From the NCBI GenBank assembly GCA_938002835.1, contig CALKZS010000007.1, positions 1-64,000 on the forward strand: a stretch of 64,000 nucleotides of DNA, in the 5' to 3' direction. The notes under the pieces were generated by a model, which ran no database searches, had not been told where the DNA came from, and was given only the letters and a program-made list of their open reading frames with translations. The stretch comes from an uncultured Dokdonia sp. Its GTDB lineage: Bacteria; Bacteroidota; Bacteroidia; Flavobacteriales; Flavobacteriaceae. A program made the translations under genes and the position numbers. Shown piece by piece: positions 34,969 through 46,409 of the stretch. How positions within the stretch are numbered: position 1 is the stretch's first letter; each line of letters begins with the position of its first letter.

Positions 34969-36492
34969 TTACAAGCTTAAACTAAGTGTAGCTATTATTG
35001 ATGAATTATCTCTATTTACTGTTGCTCTATCTGTAAGTCCTACATCAAATAGTTGCTCACCACGATCTTGTGTATAAAAATCATAAGCTACATCAACTTT
35101 TATTTGCCCAAAATTATAACCTATTCCAGCAGAGTATCCTGAAAGATCACCAATGGTAGTTTCATCTTCAAAAGGACTTGTTTCAAAACGGTAACCCCCT
35201 CTAAAACTCCACTCATTAGATCTTATTTCTCCTCCTAATTTATAACGGTGTACTACTTGTAAGATATCTTGTATTGCGATATTCTGATCATTAAAAAAGC
35301 TATCTGTTTCTGGTCTAAAACGCAAGTTTGAATAATCTTGATAGGTATAATCAAAACTTATTAAACCTTGTTTTCCAAATAAATAAGCAGCACTACCTGT
35401 AATTTTTCCTGGAGTTTTTATTTGATAATCTTCAAAAACATTTATTACCTGAGGATTTACATTAGTGGTAAATTCTCCAAGATTATCTACTGCACTTGTA
35501 CTAATTTGTTGTGATGTCTCCTCTGATAGAGTTAACCAAGTAGGAGAATCATATGTAAATCCTAAACGTAAATTATCATTAACTTTTGAAATACCTCCTA
35601 ACTGAAAAGAAAAACCTCTTCCTACTGTTCTTAAATTATTTTCAAAACGAATATCTGTTACGTTAGTTAGATCTACTTCTGCTCCCGCATTATTAGATTC
35701 AAATAATACAGTTGTTCTGTTATAATCTAAAAAGTGTGAGTTTAAATTAACTCCTAGAAACAAATTATCATTATACTGAGCTGCTAGATTAAAAGATGCC
35801 TTACCATTAGATCCACTTGAAGCAAGAACATATTCTTGATCATAATTTGTAGCTCTAGTATTTGTTGTATAAACAGTATTTGTTAACTCAGCTGAATCAG
35901 GTTCAAGAATAAAAGATTGAAAGCCTAAAAATGCTTGTTGTGCACCAAAACCTTCGTTTTCTCCTAAAAATTGATACAAGTCTGATATAGACTCACCATC
36001 AACTGTTTCTAATAAATCTAAAGAAACTCCTTGAGCAAATTCATTAAAGTAGGATGAGATAGAATTAGAATTAACACCCTGAGCTATAAATTGATCATCA
36101 TAATTTGCTGATCGATCATAATTAAAACCTAGAGATATTTTAGACCATCTAGAATTTTGCGATCCTCTAATAACAAAAACACCTCCTACTTGATTTACTG
36201 AAAGATCAGAATCTGAAATATTTGTTTGATCTCCAAAAAAAGAGGTTGTATTATCATAAGAATCATTTGCAAAAGTTATTGACGCTATTCCTTTAGTAAA
36301 AACCGCACTACTTGCAGGGTTATCTCCTATTGCACTCAAATCTCCTCCTAATGCTCCAAAAGCTCCTCCCATTGCTCTATAACGCGCAGTACCTGTAACA
36401 TTTGATGTTCCATAACGTAATGCATCTACTATAGATTGGGCAAAAGTACTCCCTGTAACCATAAAGGCTACTATATATATAAATGTTTTCAT
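34969..36492 (-). CDS. OmpP1/FadL family outer-membrane protein
   Basis: This 507-residue protein has a signal peptide (to TFAQ) and the N-terminal block typical of FadL/TodX-like channels in Bacteroidetes, YGTSNVTGTARYRAMGGAFG then ALGGDLSAIGDNPASSAVFT. The rest is rich in alternating beta strands ending in aromatic residues, and the C-terminus SSIIATLSLSL fits an outer-membrane barrel. Relatives import hydrophobic substrates such as long-chain fatty acids; some are labelled hemin receptors without proof. It lies 29 bases downstream of the Arg/Ser-rich lipoprotein gene, so they probably form one operon. Confidence 0.85.
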   Translation of the reverse strand: MKTFIYIVAFMVTGSTFAQSIVDALRYGTSNVTGTARYRAMGGAFGALGGDLSAIGDNPASSAVFTKGIASITFANDSYDNTTSFFGDQTNISDSDLSVNQVGGVFVIRGSQNSRWSKISLGFNYDRSANYDDQFIAQGVNSNSISSYFNEFAQGVSLDLLETVDGESISDLYQFLGENEGFGAQQAFLGFQSFILEPDSAELTNTVYTTNTRATNYDQEYVLASSGSNGKASFNLAAQYNDNLFLGVNLNSHFLDYNRTTVLFESNNAGAEVDLTNVTDIRFENNLRTVGRGFSFQLGGISKVNDNLRLGFTYDSPTWLTLSEETSQQISTSAVDNLGEFTTNVNPQVINVFEDYQIKTPGKITGSAAYLFGKQGLISFDYTYQDYSNLRFRPETDSFFNDQNIAIQDILQVVHRYKLGGEIRSNEWSFRGGYRFETSPFEDETTIGDLSGYSAGIGYNFGQIKVDVAYDFYTQDRGEQLFDVGLTDRATVNRDNSSIIATLSLSL

Positions 36493-36521
36493 ATGTTTAT
36501 TGATTGTAGAACTATAAAACC

Positions 36522-37700
36522 CTATCCTCTTCTTGAACCACCTCTTGAAGAAGAAGATCTAGATGATGATCTTGAAGAACCACTACTTCTTGAGGAAGAA
36601 CGAGAAGGTGATGAAGCTCTCGAGCTACTTCTATATGAAGAAGATCTTCTAGTAGTTGTTCCGCTACTTCTTCTACTAGTATTAGATGAAGCTCTTGAGG
36701 TAGTTCCTCTACTCCTTGTTGTAGGTCTAGAGCGAGAGGTTGTCGTTGGTCTTCCTCTTGTAACTCTATCTCTAGAAACAGATCCATTAGAAGGTCTAGT
36801 TCTTGTAACATTGTTACCTCTAGAAGTAGTTGTTCCAGTTGTTGGTCTTCCTCTTGTAACCCCATCACGAGAAACAGTTCCTCTATTTCTTGAGTATGTT
36901 GCACGGCTTCTAGTAGTAGACAACCTTCTTCCAGATGCAGACCTTGCTCTAGAAGAAACATTTCTACCGTTATTATTTCTAGAAACTGTCCTTGCTCTAC
37001 TTGCAGTTCTACCAGAAATATTTGATCTTCTTGCAGTATTATATGCTATAAATCCATTATTAAATCTTCCACCAAATCTATTTCCGTAGAATGCGTTACC
37101 ATAAAAACGATTACCCGAAAATCCATAAAAAGGTCTGTAAAAACCACCATAGCTAAAAGGTGACCAATAAGCTACATAGGGACTATAAAAACCGCCATAA
37201 CCATAACCGCCGTAACCAAAACCTCTAAAACCTCTAAAACCTAAGCCAAAATTATTAAATCCACCATAGCCATAACCGAAACCAAAGTTGTTAAAACCTC
37301 CATAACCCCAAGCAGAATTATTATAGTAATTGATCTCAACATCATCTACTTCATCTCCCCATCCTGCATAACCAGTATTTACATCAAAACTTGATTCGTC
37401 TATATAAATATCTTCACCAGCTTCAGAAGAATACGAATCTACATCTGTAAATACATCTACATCCCCTTGAATATCTTGTGTCGAACTTCCAAAATAGTTT
37501 TTATAGAACTGACTATTTGAGCTTCCATTTGTACTGGCAGCAACAGATTCTTGCGTTGTTTCTTGACTAGAACTACTACTATAAATTCCATCTTCATCAT
37601 ATACTTGCTGTGCAGCTGTACAGGCAACTAGTGTGTACATAGCAAGCGCAGCAAGAGAGACATTTTTCAAAAGGCTACTAAATGAGGTAATTAATTTCAT
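36522..37700 (-). CDS. Low-complexity Gly/Tyr- and Arg/Ser-rich lipoprotein
   Basis: This 392-residue protein starts with a lipoprotein signal (lipobox TLVAC, Cys27) and has three zones. Residues 28-130 are acidic and Ser-rich. Residues about 130-220 are Gly/Tyr/Phe repeats (GYGGFNNFGFGYGYGGFNNF). Residues about 225-392 are very basic and built from Arg/Ser/Thr, with repeats of TRGRPTT and runs of RSSSR. Such composition suggests an unfolded, possibly self-associating or polyanion-binding surface protein. No enzyme domain is visible. The biased composition opens long frames on both strands here, which I do not regard as genes. Upstream of the FadL-like gene, divergent from proS. Confidence 0.78.
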   Translation of the reverse strand: MKLITSFSSLLKNVSLAALAMYTLVACTAAQQVYDEDGIYSSSSSQETTQESVAASTNGSSNSQFYKNYFGSSTQDIQGDVDVFTDVDSYSSEAGEDIYIDESSFDVNTGYAGWGDEVDDVEINYYNNSAWGYGGFNNFGFGYGYGGFNNFGLGFRGFRGFGYGGYGYGGFYSPYVAYWSPFSYGGFYRPFYGFSGNRFYGNAFYGNRFGGRFNNGFIAYNTARRSNISGRTASRARTVSRNNNGRNVSSRARSASGRRLSTTRSRATYSRNRGTVSRDGVTRGRPTTGTTTSRGNNVTRTRPSNGSVSRDRVTRGRPTTTSRSRPTTRSRGTTSRASSNTSRRSSGTTTRRSSSYRSSSRASSPSRSSSRSSGSSRSSSRSSSSRGGSRRG

Positions 37701-37801
37701 AACGATCTTGTTTTAATTGTTGCTTGGTGTAAAAATACCTAATTTTGCTTAGTATTTTTACAATAATTATAGACACAATATTTGTGCCAAAAAAAGAATT
37801 T

Positions 37802-39280
37802 ATGGGCAAGAACCTCACAAAAAGAAGTGAAGATTATTCAAAATGGTATAATGAACTCGTTATTAAAGCAGACTTAGCAGAAAACTCTGCTGTTCGGGGG
37901 TGTATGGTAATTAAACCATATGGATATGCTATATGGGAAAAAATGCAAGCAGAACTAGATCGAATGTTTAAAGAAACTGGTCACGAAAACGCATATTTTC
38001 CATTATTTGTTCCTAAAAGCCTCTTTGAAGCCGAAGAAAAAAACGCAGAAGGTTTTGCAAAAGAATGTGCTGTAGTAACACATTATAGATTAAAAACAGA
38101 CCCTGAAGACAGTAGTAAACTTATTGTCGATCCAAATGCTAAACTTGAAGAAGAGCTTATTGTAAGACCTACTAGTGAAGCAATTATCTGGAACACATAT
38201 AGAGGATGGATTCAATCTTACAGAGATTTGCCATTACTTATAAATCAATGGGCAAATGTTGTACGTTGGGAAATGCGCACACGCCTATTTTTAAGGACAG
38301 CAGAATTTCTTTGGCAAGAAGGTCATACAGCCCACGCTACAAAAAAAGAAGCTCTAGCTGAAGCAGAACAAATGAATGATATATATGCAGAATTTGCAGA
38401 AAATTTTCTAGCAGTTCCTGTAATTAAAGGGATAAAAACAGAAAGCGAGCGTTTTGCAGGAGCAGATGAAACGTATTGTATTGAAGCATTAATGCAAGAT
38501 GGCAAAGCACTTCAAGCAGGAACTTCTCATTTCTTAGGACAAAACTTTGCAAAAGCATTTGATGTTAAATTTACCACTAATGAAGGAAAACAAGAATACG
38601 TTTGGGCAACTTCTTGGGGAGTATCTACTCGTCTAATGGGAGCACTTATAATGACTCATAGTGATGATCAAGGTCTGGTATTACCACCTAACTTAGCGCC
38701 TTTTCAAGTAGTTATTGTTCCGATATATAAAGGTCAAGAACAGCTTGAGGCCATCTCACAAGTTGCAAATGAAATTGTAAGCGATCTAAAATTACACGGT
38801 GTTACTGTAAAATATGATAACAGAGACACTCACAAACCGGGTTGGAAATTTAATGAGTATGAACTCAAAGGAGTGCCTCTACGTATAGGAATAGGACCAA
38901 AAGATCTAGAAAAAAGAACGGTAGAACTTGCAAGACGAGATACACTTACCAAAGAGTTTATTGCAAAAGACAATGTAGTAGAAAAGATAGTAGATCTACT
39001 TAAAGAAATACAAGACAATCTTTACAAAAAAGCAAAAGACTACAGAGACACTCATATAACAGAAGTAAATGACTTTAAAACATTTAAAGAAATGCTAGAT
39101 ACAAAAGGTGGTTTTATAAGTGCACATTGGGATGGTACAATAGCTACTGAAGACAAGATAAAAGAACTTACAAAAGCAACAATAAGATGTATTCCTATGA
39201 GTAGTACTCAAGAAGCTGGAACCTGCGTCTTTTCTGGGGCTAAGTCCAAAAGAAGAGTCTTATTTGCAAAGGCATATTAA
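37802..39280 (+). CDS. proS: Prolyl-tRNA synthetase, archaeal/eukaryotic-like type
   Basis: This 492-residue class II synthetase, counted from [20 protein letters not shown], charges tRNA-Pro. Frame-open sequence to an ATG at 37745 is less likely because it is hydrophobic and not conserved. Motif 2 is seen as [33 protein letters not shown] and motif 3 near [26 protein letters not shown]. The anticodon-binding domain has [24 protein letters not shown], and the C-terminal zinc-like domain ends in KAY. The short form without an editing insertion is the ProS type 3 common in Bacteroidetes. Confidence 0.95.
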   Translation: MGKNLTKRSEDYSKWYNELVIKADLAENSAVRGCMVIKPYGYAIWEKMQAELDRMFKETGHENAYFPLFVPKSLFEAEEKNAEGFAKECAVVTHYRLKTDPEDSSKLIVDPNAKLEEELIVRPTSEAIIWNTYRGWIQSYRDLPLLINQWANVVRWEMRTRLFLRTAEFLWQEGHTAHATKKEALAEAEQMNDIYAEFAENFLAVPVIKGIKTESERFAGADETYCIEALMQDGKALQAGTSHFLGQNFAKAFDVKFTTNEGKQEYVWATSWGVSTRLMGALIMTHSDDQGLVLPPNLAPFQVVIVPIYKGQEQLEAISQVANEIVSDLKLHGVTVKYDNRDTHKPGWKFNEYELKGVPLRIGIGPKDLEKRTVELARRDTLTKEFIAKDNVVEKIVDLLKEIQDNLYKKAKDYRDTHITEVNDFKTFKEMLDTKGGFISAHWDGTIATEDKIKELTKATIRCIPMSSTQEAGTCVFSGAKSKRRVLFAKAY

Positions 39281-39307
39281 AAAAAATAAGAAAAAGTACA
39301 ATTGATG

Positions 39308-39338
39308 TTTGTGTGATCTAAAAATAGTTGTATTTTTG
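39308..39338 (+). promoter_or_regulatory. Consensus promoter of the tRNA-Glu/rpsT unit
   Basis: TTTG (39308-39311), exactly 19 bases, TATTTTTG (39331-39338). This is a full match to the Bacteroidetes consensus TTTG-N19-TAnnTTTG and lies 27 bases before the first tRNA. Confidence 0.85.
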
Positions 39339-39364
39339 CATCCGCAATTCAAACAATTGTTCTA

Positions 39365-39436
39365 GGCCCGTTCGTCTATCGGCTAGGACGCCAGGTTTTC
39401 ATCCTGGTAAGAGGGGTTCGATTCCCCTACGGGCTA
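39365..39436 (+). tRNA. tRNA-Glu (UUC), copy 1
   Basis: Cloverleaf sequence beginning GGCCCGT and closing ACGGGCT. The anticodon arm is CCAGG-TTTTCAT-CCTGG with anticodon TTC, and the T arm is GGGGTTCGATTCCCC. The first pair of the acceptor stem is G-T. CCA is not fully encoded (A-CA follows). Confidence 0.95.
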
Positions 39437-39481
39437 CAATTTTTTTGATAAGTTTTTTTTAATAAAACTTATATGTTTCTA

Positions 39482-39553
39482 GGCCCGTTCGTCTATCGGC
39501 TAGGACGCCAGGTTTTCATCCTGGTAAGAGGGGTTCGATTCCCCTACGGGCTA
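39482..39553 (+). tRNA. tRNA-Glu (UUC), copy 2
   Basis: Identical in sequence to the copy 117 bases upstream. The repeat unit also includes part of the flanks, so this is a tandem duplication. It is followed 32 bases later by rpsT. Confidence 0.95.
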
Positions 39554-39585
39554 CAATTTTTTTATAATTTATTTAAAAAACAGTA

Positions 39586-39837
39586 ATGGCAAATCATAAG
39601 TCAGCTTTAAAAAGAATTAGAAGTAACGATGCTAAGCGTCTTAGAAATCGTTACCAGCACAGAACGACTCGTAATGCAATAAAGAAATTGCGTGAGACTA
39701 CTGACAAGAAAGATGCAGAAGCATTATTTCCTGCTGTTGCTTCAATGATTGATAAGCTTGCAAAGCGCAATGTTATTCACAATAACAAAGCAGCAAATTT
39801 AAAATCTAAACTTGCAAAACACATAGCAGCCCTTTAA
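39586..39837 (+). CDS. rpsT: 30S ribosomal protein S20
   Basis: This 83-residue basic, helical protein starts [20 protein letters not shown] and contains [20 protein letters not shown], both typical of S20, which binds 16S rRNA early in 30S assembly. Length is standard. It lies just after the two tRNA-Glu genes with no promoter box seen between, so it is probably transcribed with them. A perfect hairpin terminates the unit. Confidence 0.96.
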   Translation: MANHKSALKRIRSNDAKRLRNRYQHRTTRNAIKKLRETTDKKDAEALFPAVASMIDKLAKRNVIHNNKAANLKSKLAKHIAAL

Positions 39838-39856
39838 TAGCTGTTATTCTTACTAT

Positions 39857-39897
39857 ACTTTAAAAACTTCTATTATTTCTTTAGAAGTTTTTAAAGT
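39857..39897 (+). terminator. Hairpin after rpsT
   Basis: A perfect 15-base stem (39857-39871 with 39883-39897) and an 11-base loop lie 20 bases after the rpsT stop. Confidence 0.8.
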
Positions 39898-39919
39898 TAT
39901 AAAAAACGAGTATGTTTCC

Positions 39920-39933
39920 GCTTTCGCGAAAGC
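39920..39933. repeat. GCTTTCGCGAAAGC palindrome, copy 11
   Basis: Exact copy between the rpsT terminator and the rplS promoter. Confidence 0.92.
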
Positions 39934-39957
39934 ATAAAAAACATACCCTTAAATAAA

Positions 39958-40050
39958 TAATTTTGTAGATTAGATCTACATCTGCTTAGGCTAACCTCTG
40001 ACGAAACTCGTGTATGTTACCCCAAAGTAAACCCTTTTAACATCCATACA
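39958..40050 (+). promoter_or_regulatory. rplS promoter and possible structured leader
   Basis: TAATTTTG at 39958-39965 fits the -7 consensus, leaving a leader of about 80 bases before rplS. That is long for this genome and contains GC-richer segments than its surroundings. Ribosomal protein leaders that regulate their own genes have been described for L19 in Flavobacteria, and this is a candidate. I could not establish its fold by eye. Confidence 0.35.
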
Positions 40051-40401
40051 ATGGAAGATTTAGTAAAGTTTGTTCAAGACGAATTTGTAAAAAAGAATGA
40101 TTTCCCAGAATTTTCAGCTGGTGACACAATCACTGTGTACTATGAAATTAAGGAAGGTGAAAAAAGTAGAACTCAGTTTTTTAGAGGTGTTGTTATACAA
40201 CTAAGAGGCTCTGGAGCAACTCAGACGTTTACTATACGTAAAATGTCTGGAACAGTAGGAGTTGAACGTGTATTCCCCATTAACTTACCTGCAATCCAAA
40301 AAATTGAAATAAATAAAAGAGGTATTGTACGTCGTGCGCGTATCTTTTACTTTAGAGGTCTTACTGGTAAGAAAGCTCGTATTAAAGAAAGAAGAGGATA
40401 A
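40051..40401 (+). CDS. rplS: 50S ribosomal protein L19
   Basis: This 116-residue protein has the L19 core: GDTITVYYEIKEGEKSRTQF, then FRGVVIQLRGSGATQTFTIR and KMSGTVGVERVFPINLPAIQ, ending KKARIKERRG. It sits at the 30S-50S interface. Length is normal. Here it is monocistronic with its own promoter and terminator, without trmD or rpsP, which is usual in Bacteroidetes. Confidence 0.96.
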   Translation: MEDLVKFVQDEFVKKNDFPEFSAGDTITVYYEIKEGEKSRTQFFRGVVIQLRGSGATQTFTIRKMSGTVGVERVFPINLPAIQKIEINKRGIVRRARIFYFRGLTGKKARIKERRG

Positions 40402-40425
40402 TCACTTCCATATTATAATATTTTT

Positions 40426-40457
40426 AAAAGTGCCATTATATAGTGGCACTTTTTTTA
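40426..40457 (+). terminator. Terminator of rplS
   Basis: AAAAGTGCCA (40426-40435) pairs with TGGCACTTTT (40444-40453), followed by more T. Confidence 0.88.
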
Positions 40458-40680
40458 TTCGTTATATTTAAAAATAATGATTGTCAAAAATTTGTAATAC
40501 CTACCATAAAAACCCATTATATTCAGTTATAAATGTATTGTATTTAACAAACATTGTTTTTTACGTTAAATATATACGATTATGACCATATAAGAATTGC
40601 ATATAACACTCACTATACGCTATATTTGCAAGCTCCTTAAAAAGGAAAATTGCAATTAATTACTTAAAAAAATACAATAA

Positions 40681-42903
<2,223 letters not shown>

Positions 42904-42915
42904 GATATTTAATAC

Positions 42916-42929
42916 GCTTTCGCGAAAGC
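42916..42929. repeat. GCTTTCGCGAAAGC palindrome, copy 12
   Basis: Exact copy. The dyad extends to the same 20-base palindrome as copy 7 (42913-42932). It lies 10 bases after the icd stop and before the icd terminator. Confidence 0.92.
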
Positions 42930-42950
42930 GTACTTTTTACTATACATACA

Positions 42951-42985
42951 AAAAAGTCTCTTCATTATTTTGAAGAGACTTTTTT
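42951..42985 (+). terminator. Terminator of icd
   Basis: AAAAAGTCTCTTCA and TGAAGAGACTTTTT form a perfect 14-base stem with a 6-base loop and a T run. Confidence 0.9.
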
Positions 42986-43147
42986 ACACAATAACATATT
43001 ATTACAACAGCATATCTTTCTTATAAATTAAAATCTTTGACAAACTATTTATTAGTAGGCTTCAAGAAAATAACTCAAAACTTATTTTATACTATAATTA
43101 ATCATAAATAAGTTAATAGTCTGTAATTTTATGCTAAAAATTTCAGG

Positions 43148-45517
43148 ATGAGAAAAATCTTTACAGTTATACTCATTTGTATTACTACTATACAAATTAT
43201 AGCTCAAGAAAAATATACTTTAAGTGGCACCATAACAGATGCTGAAAGTAACGAGACACTCATAGGGGTTTCTATTCTCTTTCCCGAACTATCTAATGGT
43301 GTGGTTACAAATTCATATGGTTTTTATAGTATTACTTTACCAGCAGGGATATATAATGTTCAAGTAAGTTATTTGGGGTATAGTACTATTACAAAATCCA
43401 TCACACTTTCTAAAAATATACGTAGCAATTTTGCTTTAGAACAATCACTAGAATCACTAGACGAAGTAGTTATAGAAGAAAAAGTAGAACGAGTACGTAT
43501 CCGTAAACCACAAATGAGTGTTAATGCATTGAGTGCGGAAACCATAAAAGATATTCCTGTGGTTTTAGGTGAAGCAGATGTTATAAAAGCTATTTTATTA
43601 CTACCTGGTGTTACCAGTGCTGGTGAAGGAGCCTCTGGTTTTAATGTAAGAGGAGGTGCTGCAGATCAAAATTTAATACTGCTTGACGAGGCTACTATTT
43701 TTAACTCTTCACATCTCTTTGGTTTTTTCTCAGTATTTAATCCAGATGCTATCAAAGATTTAAAATTGTACAAAGGAGGAATTCCTGCTCGTTATGGAGG
43801 TAGAGTATCTTCTGTATTGGATATTTATCAAAAAGAAGGAAATAGCAAAGAATTTAAAGTAAATGGCGGTATAGGAGCTGTTGCAAGTAGACTTCTTGTA
43901 GAAGGCCCTATTATTAAAGATAAGGCCGCTTTCCTTTTTGGAGGTAGAGCTTCTTATGCACATCTCTTTTTACCTCTTTTTGATTTAAACAATAGCGCAT
44001 ATTTTTATGATCTCAATACAAAAATTAATTATAAGATTAACAATAACAACAGTTTATACCTCTCAGGGTATTTTGGTCGTGATTTATTTAGTATTGATGA
44101 AAGCTTTAGAAATGTATATGGAAATGCCGTAGGAAACCTTAGATGGAACCACATTTTTTCTGACAAGTTATTTTCTAATGCATCACTTATATATAGTGAT
44201 TATGATTATGGATTAGATCTAGATTTTGTAGGTTTTGAATGGGACTCTGGCATCACTAATATCAATGCAAAATATGATGTTACATATTATGCAAATGAAA
44301 AGTTTAAAATTTACGCTGGTCTTAATAATTTATACTACACTTTTAACCCAGGACGAATACAACCTAATGGTCCAGATTCTGGTATAGTAGAAGATCAACT
44401 CACTAAGAAATTTGCAAATGAGTTTGCTGCATATATAGATATAGAACATAAAGTGACTCAAGACTTATCACTTGAATATGGATTACGATACAGTAATTTT
44501 ATAAGGCTTGGACAAGATGAAATCAATGTATACCGCAATAATGAAGCAGTCATTTTTGATCCTCTTTTATTAATCTATCAAGGTGCAGATCCCATAGGTG
44601 TTCAAAATCCATCTAGAAGTGATCAACTTGCTACTTTTGATGCCCTTGAGCCTAGGCTAGCTGCTTCTTATGCTTTTAATGATAACACCTCAATAAAGGC
44701 AAGCTATACTAGATTAGTGCAATATTTACACTTATTGTCAAACACAAGCTCTCCTACTCCACTTGATATTTGGACACCTAGTGGACCTTTTATAGATCCG
44801 CAAAAGTTAGATCAATTTGCTGTAGGCTATTTTAAAAATTTCTATGCTGGAAATAAAGAATATACGCTAGAAACAGAAGTTTTTTACAAAAGCATTGATA
44901 ATCGCATAGATTATATAGATGGTGCCCAACTTATCGCAAATGATGCTATTGAGCAAGTGATCTTACAGGGAGAAGCAAGAGCTTATGGTCTTGAGTTTTT
45001 ATTACGTAAAAATGAAGGGAAATTAAAAGGTTTTCTTGCATACACACTATCTAAATCTGAGCAAAGAACACCAGGGAGAACACCTGAAGAATTGGGGATT
45101 AATGGTGGAGAGTGGTATAATACTCCTTATGATAAAACGCACGATATCTCAATGAATCTTAGTTACTCTTTGAGTGATAAATGGAAATTTGGGAGTAATT
45201 TCTTATTTCAAACAGGACAACCTACTAATTTCCCAACAGGGCAATTTGAATTTCAAGGTATTACAATCCCAACATTTGGACTCCGTAATGAACAACGACT
45301 ACCAGAATATCATAGGCTAGATATAAGTGCTACGCTCACTCCAAAAGCAAACCTAGGGAGAAAGAGACAATCTGAATGGGTTTTTAGTGTCTATAATATA
45401 TATAATCGCCGCAATGCTGCTTCTATAAACTTTAGACAAAATGAAGGTGCTAATGAAGCTATACGGACTTCTATTTTTGGTATTATTCCGTCTGTGACTT
45501 ATAATTTTAAATTTTAA
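43148..45517 (+). CDS. TonB-dependent receptor with carboxypeptidase-like N-terminal domain
   Basis: This 789-residue outer-membrane protein has a signal peptide (to IIAQ) and a CarboxypepD_reg-like beta-sandwich domain (YTLSGTITDAESNETLIGVS to VSYLGYSTI). The plug (LPGVTSAGEGASGFNVRGGA, then DQNLILLDEATIFN) is followed by a 22-strand barrel ending in FGIIPSVTYNFKF. It imports an unknown large or scarce substrate using TonB energy. It is followed by two DUF4249 lipoproteins, a frequent partner family in Bacteroidetes, which suggests a surface uptake unit. The plug family resembles those with such partners rather than SusC/SusD pairs. Confidence 0.9.
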   Translation: MRKIFTVILICITTIQIIAQEKYTLSGTITDAESNETLIGVSILFPELSNGVVTNSYGFYSITLPAGIYNVQVSYLGYSTITKSITLSKNIRSNFALEQSLESLDEVVIEEKVERVRIRKPQMSVNALSAETIKDIPVVLGEADVIKAILLLPGVTSAGEGASGFNVRGGAADQNLILLDEATIFNSSHLFGFFSVFNPDAIKDLKLYKGGIPARYGGRVSSVLDIYQKEGNSKEFKVNGGIGAVASRLLVEGPIIKDKAAFLFGGRASYAHLFLPLFDLNNSAYFYDLNTKINYKINNNNSLYLSGYFGRDLFSIDESFRNVYGNAVGNLRWNHIFSDKLFSNASLIYSDYDYGLDLDFVGFEWDSGITNINAKYDVTYYANEKFKIYAGLNNLYYTFNPGRIQPNGPDSGIVEDQLTKKFANEFAAYIDIEHKVTQDLSLEYGLRYSNFIRLGQDEINVYRNNEAVIFDPLLLIYQGADPIGVQNPSRSDQLATFDALEPRLAASYAFNDNTSIKASYTRLVQYLHLLSNTSSPTPLDIWTPSGPFIDPQKLDQFAVGYFKNFYAGNKEYTLETEVFYKSIDNRIDYIDGAQLIANDAIEQVILQGEARAYGLEFLLRKNEGKLKGFLAYTLSKSEQRTPGRTPEELGINGGEWYNTPYDKTHDISMNLSYSLSDKWKFGSNFLFQTGQPTNFPTGQFEFQGITIPTFGLRNEQRLPEYHRLDISATLTPKANLGRKRQSEWVFSVYNIYNRRNAASINFRQNEGANEAIRTSIFGIIPSVTYNFKF

Positions 45518-45521
45518 AACA

Positions 45522-46403
45522 ATGAGATATATATCACTTTTAATATTGATACTGTTTACTTGTTCTTGTGAAGATATAATAGATGTAGATCTTGATAATG
45601 ACGAACCGCGTCTTATTGTAGATGCATTGGTACGTATAGATACTTCTCAAGAATTTACAGAAGCAAATATAAGAGTCTCTTTAAGTTCTTCATTTTTTGG
45701 AGAGATAGAGCCTGCTTTAATTGAAAGTATGGAAATGCAAAACCCCATATCTGGTAGTTCTGTTCCATATGAACCCATCCCAGAAGAGCCTGGTTTATAT
45801 AGACCTTTTGCCATTTTTGGTTCTCCAGTGGCTAATAATATGATACAAACTAGCTGGCTTACAAACCCGGAAGAACCCATTACACTCTTTGTAAGATATG
45901 ATGATCAATTATATATTGCGAGAACTTCATTTGTGCCTAGTGTCCCTATTGATAATTTAGAACAAGGAGATGGTGAGCTTTTTAGTGACGATACTACTGA
46001 GGTAGAAATTACCTATACAGATGTTGAAGATAGAGATGATTTCTATGTAATAGATTTTGATTTTAATGAGTTCATAGCTTCAGAAGATCGATTTTATGCT
46101 GGACAACAATTTTCTTTTTCGTACTTCTATGATGAGCAATTACAAAGTGGCCAGGAAGTAAACATTAGTATTTTAGGGGCAGATCAATCTTTTTTTGATT
46201 ATATAAATGGACTACTGGAACAGAGCCAGCAAGGACAAAATGGCCCCTTTCAAACGCCTACTGCCACTGTAAGAGGTAACTTTTTAAATGCTACAGGAAT
46301 AGATAACATAGATATTTTTAATAATACCGCAAGACCAGATGCCTTTATTTTGGGGTATTTCTCACTTTCGCAAGAGCATACTAGTTCTATTGTGATTGAA
46401 TAA
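45522..46403 (+). CDS. DUF4249 lipoprotein, first copy
   Basis: This 293-residue lipoprotein (signal with lipobox CSC, Cys near 16) belongs to DUF4249. It is recognised by CEDIIDVDLDNDEPRLIVDA at the start and by the beta-rich body with TYTDVEDRDDFYVIDFDFNE. It starts four bases after the TonB receptor stop, so it is certainly co-transcribed. DUF4249 proteins are found next to TonB receptors and may act like a substrate-capturing surface partner, but no function is proven. Confidence 0.87.
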   Translation: MRYISLLILILFTCSCEDIIDVDLDNDEPRLIVDALVRIDTSQEFTEANIRVSLSSSFFGEIEPALIESMEMQNPISGSSVPYEPIPEEPGLYRPFAIFGSPVANNMIQTSWLTNPEEPITLFVRYDDQLYIARTSFVPSVPIDNLEQGDGELFSDDTTEVEITYTDVEDRDDFYVIDFDFNEFIASEDRFYAGQQFSFSYFYDEQLQSGQEVNISILGADQSFFDYINGLLEQSQQGQNGPFQTPTATVRGNFLNATGIDNIDIFNNTARPDAFILGYFSLSQEHTSSIVIE

Positions 46404-46409
46404 AATTAT

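Noticed and set aside
36436..37089. A 217-residue open frame on the plus strand opposite the Arg/Ser-rich lipoprotein
   Set aside because: It is Leu/Glu/Val-only complexity, the mirror of Arg/Ser codons on the other strand, and has no start signal or family.
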